Below are positions 1 to 10,959 of a stretch of DNA of 64,000 nt, piece after piece. Below the pieces are notes generated by a model. The model searched no databases and had not been told where the DNA came from. It was given only the letters and a program-made list of their open reading frames with translations. The position numbers and the translations under genes are program-made. The DNA is taken from contig NC_085139.1 of the NCBI RefSeq assembly GCF_024139115.2, positions 141,941,271 through 142,005,270 on the forward strand, in the 5' to 3' direction. How positions within the stretch are numbered: position 1 is the stretch's first letter; each line of letters starts with the position of its first letter. Origin of the DNA: Armigeres subalbatus. Taxonomy: Eukaryota > Arthropoda > Insecta > Diptera > Culicidae.

Positions 1-809
1 TAAAACTGTCAAGCAATTTTGAAACATAAAACACCTTAGGGGTTCGCGAATGCGTTGAACAACTGTAGCCGAAGAAGGTTCCAATCGGCGTACTTCCTCT
101 CGCATGAAAAATTGGTACTTTCGGCAATTGAATGGAAAAATGCTTTTAGCATGAAGTTTTTTTTTCCTAAAGAAACTCGAGGAAAACTTTCCCCGTCGTC
201 ATTTTACCTGCCTTTCAACAGTTGCCATTCTTTTCAACCTATAACAGAAAAAAATCGTCGCATTCTCATGCATACCTCGTACTTTGCAAGCTTAGTTCGC
301 TGCACTGCTGCTGTTACGATAATATACGGCTCGAACTAACTTCTTTTGCTGGAGGAGAAAAGGAAAATTCTACTCAAAAAGGAAAAAGAGTTCCGCGTCC
401 GCCCGGCGAAAGCATTTGACAAGCGTGTGAGAAGGGGAAGTTTGTTCCCGCGAGATGACAATGCCGATGATAAAGCGGAGGCTCATTCTTCCATTTCGTG
501 CTCCATTTACACCATCATCGTCAAATTTAGTGTACGCGTTGAACTGTGCGGACTAAGAAGTGTTGGCACACTTTATGAAAATTTTGTCATTCATCGAATG
601 GCTTGGGAACATGGCAACGTTTGATATACGTTACTAGTTGAAAACGTGATATCAAACAATGTCAATTTTAACAGCAATATTATAAAAAAGAATAGTTTTG
701 CCAGTTTAAAATAATTATGGCAAAATAGCCTAAGCATAAATCTATCCACAATATTATATCACGTCAAGCAAACAATTTGTTAAGCATGATAAAGGCAAGT
801 AATCCAAAA
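1..809. other. Unassigned intergenic DNA
   Basis: Moderately AT-rich DNA. Three short ORFs (55-339, 222-419, 346-624) overlap in different frames and show no recognisable motif or codon pattern. I see no repeat structure or RNA gene. Confidence 0.5.
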
Positions 810-937
810 CAACATTTGAAAATGGCGTAACAGCCAAAATTTAATCCCTCTAATTCTTTTTCTACATATATAGCTATATATGTAGACGAAGAATCAGAAG
901 AAATAAATGTTGGCTGTTACGCCCTTTTCAAATGTTG
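810..937. repeat. Near-perfect 128-bp palindrome (foldback MITE or hairpin)
   Basis: The two 64-nt halves are inverted copies of each other around position 873/874. The outer arms (810-837 and 910-937) match almost completely and share ggcgtaacagcc and its complement. The centre (861-886) is an AT-rich perfect palindrome. The few mismatches lie mid-arm. The structure fits a foldback MITE and its transcript would be a long hairpin. I see no clear TSD. Confidence 0.7.
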
Positions 938-1837
938 GTCTAGAGTTCATGATTATAATCAACGCCGACCTGTTGGACATTTTTCCCCTTTTGCATACAT
1001 AATCGACGAGACTCGTGAAAATGAGCTTAATAATATCGTTATCATCAGAGCAGTAGGTACTATGTCATGGGCACTGCGAGGCCACTGGACATTTGCCTAG
1101 GATATTGTGGGGTTTGCAAATAGGCTCCACCAACGCGACCGTGTGCTGCTCTTAACGCATTTGCCCAAGTTCAGGTGTTTGGTAGGACTCTAAATGAACA
1201 AGACAAGGAGGTACAATCATTACGAACGACATACGAGATAATACGACTCTATGCAATCGGCAACGGCCTAGGCGATGGAAGCTTGGAGCATGGAACTAAA
1301 AGTCGTTAGGTTTCGCAGGTTATGACAGAATAATCTTCGACGAATTACATCCCGCAGCTTTGTCGTGGCTACCTCCTACCAGAGCTGCGGCATCTCCGAT
1401 GGAAGAGCAACTAGGCGTAGCTTTTCTTGAAGATAGCTGGAAAGATATTCGATTCGCTAATCCCCAACGTGAGTTAGCGATAGAGGCCGTTAGATTGTCG
1501 CATTTTGTGATCGTTTAAAGGTCTAATGTTATGTGTTTTTAATTGGCATGGCCGTTAGCATAAGCGGAAACATTCTCGATAGTCTCTCCTCCCAATGTAT
1601 TGCTTACTTGAGGTTTGAGGATCCAAACGAGTGGAATGAATTAGGTTCCAGTGGTTAGTTGCGTTGCTATCAACTAACGGTGACCATACGATATGGCGCG
1701 GTATGCACTTGCAACATTCTGACACATCAGCCGGTGCCTTCTAATCAATTTCGTAACATTATACTCAGTCTCTAGTGTGGTGGGCCTTTCATACCCTGGA
1801 TTACCGCTACTGGGCATAGGGCTAGACGGACGGAAAT
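938..1837. other. Unassigned DNA upstream of a retrotransposon remnant
   Basis: No convincing coding frame or repeat. It may hold badly decayed 5' parts of the retrotransposon that becomes readable near 1838, but I cannot support that residue by residue. Confidence 0.35.
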
Positions 1838-2915
1838 CAACAATACTTACTTTGCACATAAGAATATCCACAAATACACCTGGCAACATACGAGTGGAGA
1901 CACTTGATAGACCACGTGCTGATCAACGGAAGACATTTCTCAGATTATATAGATGTAAAATCCTTCAAAGGTCCGAACATTGACTCGGATCACTACCTTG
2001 TAGTTGCAAAAATTTGGGCGCGACTTTCCAGCGTTGTCAGTTGAAGGAGTTTCTGAACAGTACCACCAGAAGCTGAACGAGCGGATAGGAGATGCATGCG
2101 GATCTAGCGACGTCAACAGATTGTGGGAAAATATCCACAAAGCTGTGACTATAACAGCGCAGGAAGTGTTGAGCATTGCACAGTGATGCCAACAAAATGG
2201 TTGGTTTGATGAGGAGTGCCAGCGAGTGATGGACGAGAAAAATGATGCTGGCTCGTACCCATTCAAACAGAGAACGGTACAGTGTAGCAAGGGCAGAAGA
2301 GAAACGAATCCACCACAGAAAAAAGGGAACACGAAGAGAGTGTAATAGCTGAAGCGCAGGAAAACATGAATAAAAACGATATGCGGAAGTTTTACGCAAC
2401 TGTCAATGGCGCGCGGCATAAGACTGTGCCAGTGCCCGCCATGTACAATGACCGAGAGGGGAGTTTGCTGATAGACAAGACTATGGCAGCCTGGTGGCAC
2501 TTCGAAGATTCGTTGAACGGTGAAAAGGAAGGTGTATTAAGGAGCAGGTTGAACATAGTCGGCGACGGTCAAGCTGTGGAACCACCAACGTTGAACGAGG
2601 TACAGAAGGCTCTAAACGAGCTGAAACGCAGTAAAGCTGCTGGGAAGGACGAGATCCCGGTCGAGCTTCTCCCACATTATTCAGAGAGTATTGGAGGATA
2701 AAGAACTGCCAACAGGCTGGTTGGATGGCCTCATATGCCCAATCTATAAGAAAGGGCACAGACTAGAGTGTGCCAATTACAGAGGGATCACCCTTCTGAA
2801 CTCGGCGTACAACATCCTGTCGCGTATCCTGTTTAACAGACTGAGACCGCTTGAGGAGTCCTTCGTCGGCGAATACCAGGCAGGTTTTCGTGAGGGCCGA
2901 TCAACAACGGATCAG
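1838..2915 (+). pseudogene. Non-LTR retrotransposon remnant: end of endonuclease and start of reverse transcriptase (RTE-like)
   Basis: From 1838 one frame reads [14 protein letters not shown], followed after stops and a frameshift by [13 protein letters not shown] and [15 protein letters not shown], the end of an AP-like endonuclease with its SDH motif. From 2366 to 2915 shifted frames give the linker and the first reverse transcriptase motifs (KAAGKDEIPVELL, GHRLECANYRGITLLN, GEYQAGFREGRSTTDQ). Function would be target-primed reverse transcription. Several stops and frameshifts make it non-functional. The coding sequence stops at the 2916-3811 insertion and resumes at 3822. The RTE-like clade label is from memory of similar mosquito elements. 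Confidence 0.75.
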
Positions 2916-3049
2916 AATTAATTGCATATTATTCGGCAACTCGGCCGTACGAAAACCATTTTTTTGTTAAATATCTTGGCTGTGCATATGCACAGCATAT
3001 GTTTCGAAATGGACAAATTGATATGAAATTTGCGAAAAAGAATCCACGT

Positions 3050-3121
3050 GTCTTGGAGGGACTCGAATCCTCAACCTCCTACTCTCTAGATAGGCGTGAT
3101 AACCCCTACACAACAAGACCA
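3050..3121 (-). repeat. tRNA-like SINE head, first copy
   Basis: Read on the minus strand it has a 6-bp acceptor-like stem (GTCTTG/CAAGAC), a T-arm with B-box-like GATTCGAGTCC, and an anticodon-like stem with loop CTAGAGA (AGA if a real tRNA). The D arm is weak. An exact second copy in the same insertion and the flanking SINE-like body argue for a pol III SINE promoter rather than a working tRNA gene. Confidence 0.55.
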
Positions 3122-3611
3122 CTTAAAGGTCACGTTTGCGGAAAAGCCATCAGAATCCGAGTACCAACCTCCACCGCGGTTAGCTCTTTTTTTGCAAATT
3201 GAATATCTTTCGGATGCTTGATTTGTCCAATCTCCACATGTGCTTTACTATTGTATACCCACAGCCAAGCGAGTGCACATTGTTTATTAAACGAGAGGAT
3301 CGCACTCCATGCCCCCCAGGAACTGTCTGGGTGGGACGGTATAGAATGCGAATTCAATCGCACTCTGCTGTGCCAAAGGCTTGCTTGGCTAAAGCATTTG
3401 ATGAGTTTGATTGCCTTAACGTAAGCGGTCGCGTGTACTCAGACGACTAATGACGGTGAAAGACCGACACTTGATTACAATTAATTGCATATTATTCGGC
3501 AACTCGGCCGTACGAAAACCATTTTTTGTTAAATATCTTGGCTGTGCATATGCACAGCATATGTTTCGAAATGGACAAATTGATATGAAATTTGCGAAAA
3601 AGAATCCACGT

Positions 3612-3683
3612 GTCTTGGAGGGACTCGAATCCTCAACCTCCTACTCTCTAGATAGGCGTGATAACCCCTACACAACAAGACCA
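3612..3683 (-). repeat. tRNA-like SINE head, second copy
   Basis: Same sequence as the tRNA-like block at 3050-3121, inside the second direct repeat of the composite insertion. The lack of divergence suggests recent duplication or mobilisation as a dimer. Confidence 0.55.
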
Positions 3684-3821
3684 CTTAAAGGTCACGTTTG
3701 CGGAAAAGCCATCAGAAGACACTCCAAGACACGTGGATTCTTTTTCGCAAATTTCATATCAATTTGTCCATTTCGAAACATATGCTGTGCATATGCACAG
3801 CCAAGATATTTAACGGATCAG

Positions 3822-4590
3822 ATGTTAAGCCTGCGGATGATCCTTGATAAATTCCAGGAGTACAATTTGTAGACTCACCATCTCTTCATTTATTTTAAAG
3901 CAGCGTAAAGATAAGGGCTGATATGTGCAACGCAACACTCGAAATCAAGTATTCGGATTGCAGATGAAGTAACAATTTCGTTTATGACCTTAGACCTCGT
4001 TCAACAATACACTCGAGGAAGCTATTAGCAGATCTTACCTGCATTGAAACGGCACTATCATCACTATCATCACGGACGACATCGACCTCATTGGAATCGA
4101 TCACAGAGCAGTAGTGGAGGCTTTTGTCCCACTGAAGAGGGAGACAGCTAGGATAGGTTCAACCATTAAATCTACCAATACAAACAAAGTACATGGTGGC
4201 AGGTTGATATAGAGGAAGACGTAGTGATGTTGGTGCTGAGGTGGTGCTTGATGGGGATGTATTTGAAGCAGTTGAAGAATTTGTTTACTTTGGAACGCTT
4301 GTGACATCCCTAGTAACATATTGGTTTTATGACGGTTTTATAACACTCTTGAAGAGTAAATTATAGTCTTCAAGAGTGTTATAAAACTTAAAGTGTTACT
4401 TGGGATGTGACAATGACGTTTCCCGTGAAGTGGAAAGACGTATTGCTGCTGCAAATATGACCTTCTACGGATTACGTAACCAGCTTAGGTCCCGCAACAT
4501 GCAGATGGAAACAAAATTTGCTCAATGTAAAACTCTGATTCTACCAGTGGCCCTTTATGGACATTAAGCATGGACGTTAAAAGAGGTGGT
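3822..4590 (+). pseudogene. Continuation of the RTE-like reverse transcriptase, thumb and C-terminal part
   Basis: Immediately after the TSD the interrupted frame resumes (TDQMLSLRMILDKFQEYNL). After a degenerate or deleted stretch, conserved C-terminal text is readable from about 4074 (DDIDLIGIDHRAVVEAF, EEFVYFGTLVT) and from 4413 (VSREVERRIAAANMTFYGL, CKTLILPVALYGH). The catalytic palm is missing, and stops break the frame. A 99-bp MITE splits it at 4307-4405. Confidence 0.7.
4307..4405. mobile_element. 99-bp MITE with 7-bp TSD inside reverse transcriptase remnant
   Basis: Flanked by tgtgaca on both sides (4300-4306 and 4406-4412). Its ends are imperfect inverted repeats starting tccc, and its core is a strong hairpin: two 20-nt arms around attata, sharing ttataacactcttgaagag. 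A 7-8-bp TSD fits a hAT-type non-autonomous element. Removing it restores the reverse transcriptase sequence (LVT/DND). Confidence 0.75.
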
Positions 4591-4599
4591 CCGGAGAGC

Positions 4600-5119
4600 T
4601 TGTAACCTGCTGCTCTTGCTTGACGACTGTGGCGGAAGTCATTGCTCCGCGTATTGAGCTTTCTTTGTGCTCTCAGCCTCGCCAAGCAACACAGGAGTTT
4701 TAGCCAAGTGAAATCGTTTCATAAACACTACACTTGAACAACGAGTATAACAGAACACAGACATAGTATTTACACGTTGCACGAAGAGCAATGTCATGTC
4801 ACCCTTTCAAAACCGGTAAATTCTGCTATGATCGAAAAAAATTGATGAGGTGGATACCATAAAAAAGCGTGCACTGGTTTGAGGAACCCTGATAGGCTGC
4901 GGATAACTCTCTGATACGAGATTACAGCACTTTCTCCCAGACGAAGGCCAATCGTATTTGATCGCAATCGTAAAACATTTGCCAACAAATTATTGGTACG
5001 CAATCATATGAGATGAGTTGTTGGTTTATCATCAAGCAGACGTAATAATCAGGGCTGCGAAATGGTGAGTTGACATCTGGGAAGAAGCGACCTACCATCC
5101 TCACAAGTTCCAATCTCAT
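4600..5119. other. Unassigned DNA between two retrotransposon remnants
   Basis: No convincing ORF, RNA or repeat seen. Short ORFs on the minus strand (4485-4685, 4794-5119) have no recognisable motif. Confidence 0.4.
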
Positions 5120-5443
5120 GCTTCCACGGGTCTTCCGATGACAATTGACCGCCAGCTAAGGGTTGCGTACTTAGCTGGTAGTGCAGCCTGGGCACTGTTG
5201 TCCTTCTGACATCAGCTAGAGTGAGTGGGTGCGACCAACGGGACCATCGTCCTTAACCCCTAATCCCAAGGCGTTAAGCGACCCGTGCCGAGGGGATGCA
5301 TGGCCAGGGGGGTGAAATAATGAGCTAGGCCTTTAACGGAACCTGTGGGGTACTTGGGCACCCTCCACAGTAATTGTCCCTTACCACGTCATGCTGGGCT
5401 CTGGCGTGGTGGACCTCTTTTCCCGAGCAACTCGTGGGACCAA

Positions 5444-7003
5444 AATGGAAAACCAAGTCAATTCTTCAATTAGTGGTAGTAGTGTGGGCGACAACCCCTT
5501 CGCAAGAGGTGGGTTGTTCAGGTCTCCGCCTAGGAGGCCAGAGGCAATAGTCGGCAGCTCAGTGCGCAGCGCCAGCGTGGGTCACTTAACCATCTCCCTG
5601 GCTCCGCTGGTAGAGGTTATAGACGGTCCATGGCTTGTGAAGGCGATGAACCGCAAACGTGATGGGCTTTCGGCCTTCGATGTGACGACGGAACAGCTGG
5701 ACGCCATCATCGACTTTGCGTCATCGAAGCATAATATCTGTAAAGAACTCAAGAGGAGCTTGCTGAAACTTCGAAAGTCGATGCTGGACGCCAAGTTGGA
5801 GAGGGCGATCGGGACGGTCAAGTGTAAACCCGTGAAATCCTTGGAGTCAAGGATTCGCGGACTCGAGCAAGGTTGAATCGACCGAGGGCGTGCCAGCGAA
5901 GATGGTGGTGCCAAAGTCTACCTAGACTGAGGCTCAGGTATTTGCGGGCACGTCGGGGGTGACTGCTCCAACGGAGCAGACACAAAAACGGGGGAGACAG
6001 TCTTCAGGGGATGAGCTCCCTGAGAGCCGCTCCAAAATGCGGAGGGTTACTACCCCGATCAAAGGTAGTGGGGAAGCTGAACCCCAGCCAGGTACCTCCA
6101 AAACTGGGGGAGGAAGGACCTGGGAAGGTCCGTCCACCCAGGAAAGACGGTGGTAAGGGGTTACGGCAGGCTGAGAGTTCTCAGCCGCACCAGACCAGGG
6201 AAATAGAGGGGGATGACGCCTCCTGGACCCTCAAGGGCCGAAAAGAAGGCCCAGTCGAATGAGGGTAGCAAGAAGTCTAGGGTAGGCGCCAATCGCTTCA
6301 GGGGCGATGCCCTAGTCATCGAAACGGACGAGGCCAAGTACTCGGACGTCTTGAAGGCGATGAGGAGTGACGTCAAGCTCGGTGAACTCGGCGCCGACGT
6401 ACGTCGAATAAGACGTACCCGGATGGGCGAGATGATCCTCGAGCTGAAGCGGGGCGTCTCGCAAAAGGGCGCCGCCTACAAGAAGTTGGCGAAGGAAGTC
6501 CTAGGCGAGACGGTCAAGGTGAGGGCACTCACGACGGAGGTGAATCTAAGGGTTAAAGACCTGAACGAGATCACCGAAGTCGAAGAGCTCGTCACGGCAC
6601 TGCGGCGACAGTGTGAAGTGGAGACGCCCACTGCAGCCGTTCGGCTACGGAAAGTTCCGGCAGGGACGCAGGTAGCATTGGTTCGGCTATCTGCAGCGGA
6701 CGCCTCCAAGGTGGTCAAGTTAGGGAGCATCAAGGTGGGATGGTCGGTATGCCCTGTGAGCATATACGAGCAACCCGACGTTTGCTTCAAGTACCTGGAA
6801 CCGGGGCACAAGCAATAGGACTACAAAGGCCCTGACAGAAGCAATCTCTGCCGACGCTGTGGATTGGAGGGACATAAGGTACAATGCTGCACGAACCCTC
6901 CCAATTGTTTGATTTGTTCCAGCAAAGCTGTGAACAGCAAGCACCCCAGGGGGGGTTCGATGTGCCTGGCGTTTAAGCGTGCTGCAAAATCACAGTGCAG
7001 GTA
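5444..7003 (+). pseudogene. ORF1 (gag-like, three zinc knuckles) of R1-like element, broken
   Basis: The start at 5444 (MENQVNSSISG) is preferred over the upstream in-frame ATG at 5391 because it follows the UTR-like block. The N-terminal part carries a charged helical segment. Frame breaks lie near 5875, 5925, 6155 and 6260. The C-terminal half reads from 6290 (RFRGDALVIETDEAKYSDVL) and ends in three zinc-knuckle-like motifs: CFKYLEPGHKQ, CRRCGLEGHKVQCC and CLICSSK. This is the nucleic-acid-binding chaperone of R1-type elements. A stop at 6816-6818 precedes the last two knuckles. Confidence 0.7.
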
Positions 7004-7004
7004 A

Positions 7005-7315
7005 CGCAGCTGGCTTGCTCGGCCTTGCCCGAGTGTTAGGTGTGCGCAGGTTTAGAGGAAACGTCGGAACACGTGTTGTTCGTGTGCTCACGTTTTCGCG
7101 CAATGCGTGACCACATGCTTGCCACATGCTGTCTGGACACTACCCCGGACAACCTAGTTCGGAGGATGTGTAAAGATGAAGTTGCCTGGAACGCCGTTTT
7201 ATCGGCTATCGCCCAAATCGTCTCGGAGCTACACAGAAGGTGGCGCGTGGACTCAAGGATGGCTAGTTCAGGCACAAATAAGAGGTGGTCCAAGGAATCG
7301 GAGTCGGCTTCATGA
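7005..7315 (+). pseudogene. C-terminal zinc-finger end of R1-like ORF2
   Basis: The 7040-7315 frame reads CAGLEETSEHVLFVCSRF near its start, the C-terminal Cys-His motif typical of R1-clade ORF2, then runs to a stop at 7315. Only about 90 residues remain of a protein that is normally about 1000 aa. The same C-terminal text recurs at 52474 onward. Confidence 0.7.
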
Positions 7316-7936
7316 GTCATACCGGTGGTCATGCTCTGTGGTCGAACTCGATCCTTTTCTCGAACAAGCGGCCTCGCGAAGAACAACATGGTATCGTCGC
7401 TTTCGCGGCGTCGGTCAACCGGGCGGGTTCCGAGCACGAGGACGGAAAGGGGTCCTCGTCAAGGCTGGGGCAGGCATAGGCACCGCGTCGGCAAGTCCCT
7501 CTGTGTGTTGGCGAATAGACCCTGTCGCAGAGAAGTCAATTTGGGGTGCACGCGGCATCATCATTCTTGATACCAGTCGTGCAGAGGGAAGCAGGCGCGA
7601 AGTCGACCCTTCCGAGGACATAGGGCGTGGTAAGGCCACCTGGAAATCCGGCAATGCGCTGGCACGATACCATGGTGTTCTTCTAAAAAAGCGAGTCACG
7701 ATATTAGGTGCTGCAAGGACACGCAGCTAACCTCGAGGGTGCGTTGTGCACTGGCCCCCCTTTGAAGCATTACTTTCTGGTTGTACCAAAGGGACTATGG
7801 GCTTGGCGGCAACGGAAACGGTTTAGCGGGTCGGGGATGTAGTCCTACCTCCCTTGTTTTCTGTTGGAGGTGGTCCCTAATCCCGCACTTCCTGGACAAC
7901 CCAGGATGTCTGTTGAGCTTAGGAAGAAAAAAAAGA

Positions 7937-8603
7937 CGTAATAATCAATCTCGTATAATTCTGACCGACAACGCTACAATATTGTCAAATCATCCTGTGA
8001 ACCATTGCAATAGTAATAAATAGGAAAGTTGCAATGGGGCTATGTGGCTAAATAAGCAATTCTTTGAGATTCGTAAGAAGTGATACAGCGAAGGTCGTTG
8101 TTAGCTTCAACGCAACCAACTAGAGCACAAGCAGACATTACTACAATTTTACTCCTTGATGCCTAAACTAGGCCTTTCTTCAATACTTAAAATCCATGGT
8201 TATGGTGCAGTTTCAATAGCGTGTAAAGCAGCGGGGTTGCCGGCAGGGCGCAGGGGGTCTTTCCAAATGCCCAGTAGGCCTGTCATTGGCGAAGCTCGAT
8301 CCGGGAGTAGGGCGCAATCCCTGCAATCCCGAGCAGGAGAAATTGGATCAATAATACCTAATGCTGTTATTGATACCATACTATGTTATGAACTAGCCCT
8401 GCGTAAGAAGTAAAATACCATAGGAATAATACCAAAACTAATATGTCCAATACTTGAGCCATAACTTACTCAGTTATTAAATTGAATTTCAATACCAAAT
8501 GCATAACCAATTATTATCGTTTGGTATTGAAATACCTATAAGCATATTATGTCTCACGTATTCTGCATATAAGTCCTTGATATTATTTTTTAGTATTTTA
8601 CCT
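7937..8603. other. Unassigned AT-rich DNA with one small hairpin
   Basis: No gene seen. At 8486-8499 and 8520-8533 lie inverted copies of atttcaataccaaa separated by 20 nt, and similar attgatacc words occur nearby, suggesting a decayed small MITE. A GC-rich patch sits at 8230-8340. Confidence 0.4.
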
Positions 8604-8993
8604 CTTATGCAGCGTACACACCAGTCAAGCAGATTGACGAACATTGACTCCGCCCTCAAGAAAACGATTTGGTTGGTGCTCGAACAACCATTTGACAGTT
8701 GGCGGCTCGGTTGGAGAAAATTAAAACGGTTTGATTTTGGTTTGAGTTGTTGGGGGCGGAGTCAAGGTTCGCCGAACATGTTTGAGCATTTGTAGTGAAG
8801 TTGCACAAATCCCCATACATTTTTTGATGGTTGGTGCTCAAGTTGGCGGTTCGGTCGTCCGTGTTTGATATTGTTGGTCGAATAAATTGATTGTTCGTGC
8901 CGCTGTTGGTAAAACTTGATGGATGTTTGAATAAACGAGAGGTGGAGTCAATGTTGGTCAAACTGCTTGACCGTGCATGTTCCATTATGCAAG
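8604..8993. mobile_element. About 390-bp MITE with about 50-bp imperfect TIRs
   Basis: The left end (8604-8655) and the reverse complement of the right end (8940-8993) match along about 50 nt, sharing ggtcaagcag/cagtcaagcag, ttgac, caacattgactcc. The interior has no credible coding capacity. The TSD is unclear. Confidence 0.65.
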
Positions 8994-9179
8994 GCTAGTT
9001 CATACCATTTTCTGGTCTTCGATAACTTTTCAAATTTTGGAATCGATTGATAATAAGCACAAAATTATCATTTAAATGTCAACCTAACAAATATCAATTT
9101 AATGTCAACAATGAAGTTCAATCAGATATTGCGCATTGTGTTTTGGTGTTATGTAGGAAAATAAGTTCAAAAGTACTCG

Positions 9180-9310
9180 TCGTTAACCACGCAGTCTCCG
9201 GATTGTCCGCAAGTCATCTTCCACCTGGGCGACCCAGCCGCTGCACACCTTGCCTTATTGTGCCCGTTGGAGCGTTGTCGAGAACTATTTTCATCGGGTT
9301 TCAAACGGTC
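9180..9310 (-). pseudogene. C-terminal scrap of RTE-like retrotransposon ORF2
   Basis: Antisense translation gives NPMKIVLDNAPTGTIRQG followed by a frameshifted VEDDLRTIRRLRG, matching the C-terminal domain seen on the minus strand at 20580-20880. Short and heavily decayed. Confidence 0.5.
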
Positions 9311-10707
9311 GCTTTGATAGGGCCTACTTGTGGGCACATGCAGGTTTTACATAGCCCACTACCAAACCACACCATATCATAGACAGGCTTCCGAACTCGC
9401 AGTGGTCATGAAGAGGAGTTACCAAACCCATGGACACAGTACTTGCTGCCCGTTAAATATAATTCTATCACGGAAAGAATTTGGAAGAAAATGCTTGACT
9501 TTTGATAATTTTTGAAACTTGATTTGGTTTGCTCGAATATGATATGATTGAAGATTGATTTGAAGAGATTCAATAAATGCATAATTACTTTGGAAGTTTT
9601 TACATACATTAAAAATATTTTTCTCAATATTGCTACAATAGAACGCGTCGGGACCAGGTCTATTTTTTTAAATGAAAATACATAACACGTGCCTATTTGA
9701 TCTGTCTGTGTCGAAATGTTCCAAACCGAATAAAACAGAAGTACGACTCGCGAATTTATGTCACTTCATTCGCTTTCGCTTTTAAATCCTTCAAAAATGA
9801 GCTCACGCAAAACGCTTCTCCCGGCCATCGTAGGTACATTTCAACGAGAAAATTATGACTCAAGATGAAGCAGAAGGGTCCACATCGTAAAAGTTCCTGA
9901 GGAATGTTCAAACTTTGATATGCACACAGCGATGTGTCGTTTTATGCGAAATGAGAGTTTGTGACGAAATTAATTCGTTCGTTCGTTTTAGGTCAGTGCT
10001 ATAATATTTAGTTTGACCGACTCTTATAAATTGTACAATATTTCATTTTAGTTGAATTGATGAATTGAAAAAGTGTAATTCATTAATATTATTCGTGATG
10101 AACTTGAAGCGTTTACTTGAAAATGACATCAGCTTTGAATATTAATTAATTTTCAAAGTGAATTAGATCTCACCACACAAGCGTTAAAATTGGAACAATA
10201 CAATGTCAAACAAAGTTCTAGAATTACTTAGGCGTTGAACAAGTTGAGTTAAAAAAAATCTGAAAATAATTTCTGGTAAACAGAAATATGTTTGTTGGAA
10301 TTAAGATTTCAGAACTGGTTAGGATATACATTTAGATATTATTATACAGAAATTGTCAACAAAATCGTAATAACATAACAAATGTGCATTCTAATAAGTA
10401 ACAGTTACGCGAATGTATAGATTGAAAATAACTTTTGTAGTTATGAGAAAAATAGGTCCAAAGTTACTTTTAGTGAATTTTTAATTTCATTATAAACAAA
10501 GCAAAGCATTTTTTGCTATAGTCAACACCAAAATGTTATTAATAATTATTTGCAATGTTACTTATACTCTTTGATTCTAACCCTTCTTATTGATATCTTA
10601 ATTATTTTTTGCGAATTTAGATTTTTCTTTTCAGAGAAATACATCTTCCATTTGAAATGCCCGCCAAGCTCCGTGTAAACGAATGAAACACTGTCGAATC
10701 AGTCTCA
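9311..10707. other. AT-rich intergenic DNA without recognisable gene
   Basis: Strongly AT-rich, with only short random ORFs. No TIR pair, tRNA or satellite seen. Confidence 0.45.
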
Positions 10708-10953
10708 CGTGTCTTTCGGTTTGGCAATGGCGTTTTCCGCGGGCAGCCATACTCCGCCGAGGAGTGGGAATATGATCGACACGGGCATGAGGAGAAGCAG
10801 TAACAAGAGTCCCAGCATCTTTCCTGACAGTTTGGAGAGGCACTTATCAAGTTTATCCTCAAGAGGTTTACACAAACGAAAATTAGCGGAATGAAGAGAT
10901 AAAAAGCTTTCGAAAGACAGCGAAGAAAAGGAGAGAGCATTTCGCTGTCTCAC
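10708..10953 (-). CDS. Possible host exon with a hydrophobic helix and a splice donor
   Basis: The minus-strand frame 10953-10708 encodes about 80 aa: a basic N-terminal part, an amphipathic segment (LEDKLDKCLSKLSGK), then a very hydrophobic stretch starting MLGLLLLLLLMPVS that could be a signal anchor or, if translation starts at that Met, a signal peptide. It ends at a donor-like cacGTGAGA. No partner exon is identified. Two other minus frames overlap, so it may be chance. I do not recognise the family. Confidence 0.25.
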
Positions 10954-10959
10954 TTGTTT

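Larger units (their letters stand above)
2916..3811. mobile_element. 896-bp tRNA-like composite insertion with 10-bp TSD
   Basis: The insertion interrupts a reverse transcriptase reading frame and is flanked by the exact duplication aacggatcag (2906-2915 and 3812-3821). Inside, 2916-3151 and 3478-3713 are near-identical direct repeats, each with a tRNA-like stretch on the minus strand. The right end (about 3717-3811) is an inverted copy of part of the same repeat, and 3160-3280 looks like an older inverted copy. It therefore resembles a multimeric SINE that jumped as one unit, with partial terminal inversion. No ORF is credible. Confidence 0.75.
5120..7936 (+). mobile_element. R1-clade-like non-LTR retrotransposon with large internal deletion
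   Basis: Layout: a GC-rich 5' UTR (about 5120-5443), a gag-like ORF1 broken by frameshifts and stops, then a jump near 7003-7040 straight to the C-terminal zinc-finger end of ORF2, a 3' UTR, and a short A-rich tail after 7920. The apurinic endonuclease and reverse transcriptase are absent. Its 3' part (7190-7920) is nearly identical by eye to the 3' fragment at 52474-55801. The 5' boundary is not fixed. Confidence 0.75.

Noticed and set aside
2916..3811. Solo or paired LTRs, because of two 236-bp direct repeats
   Set aside because: The repeats carry tRNA-like pol III heads, lack TG...CA ends, and the right end is an inverted piece instead of a second LTR end.
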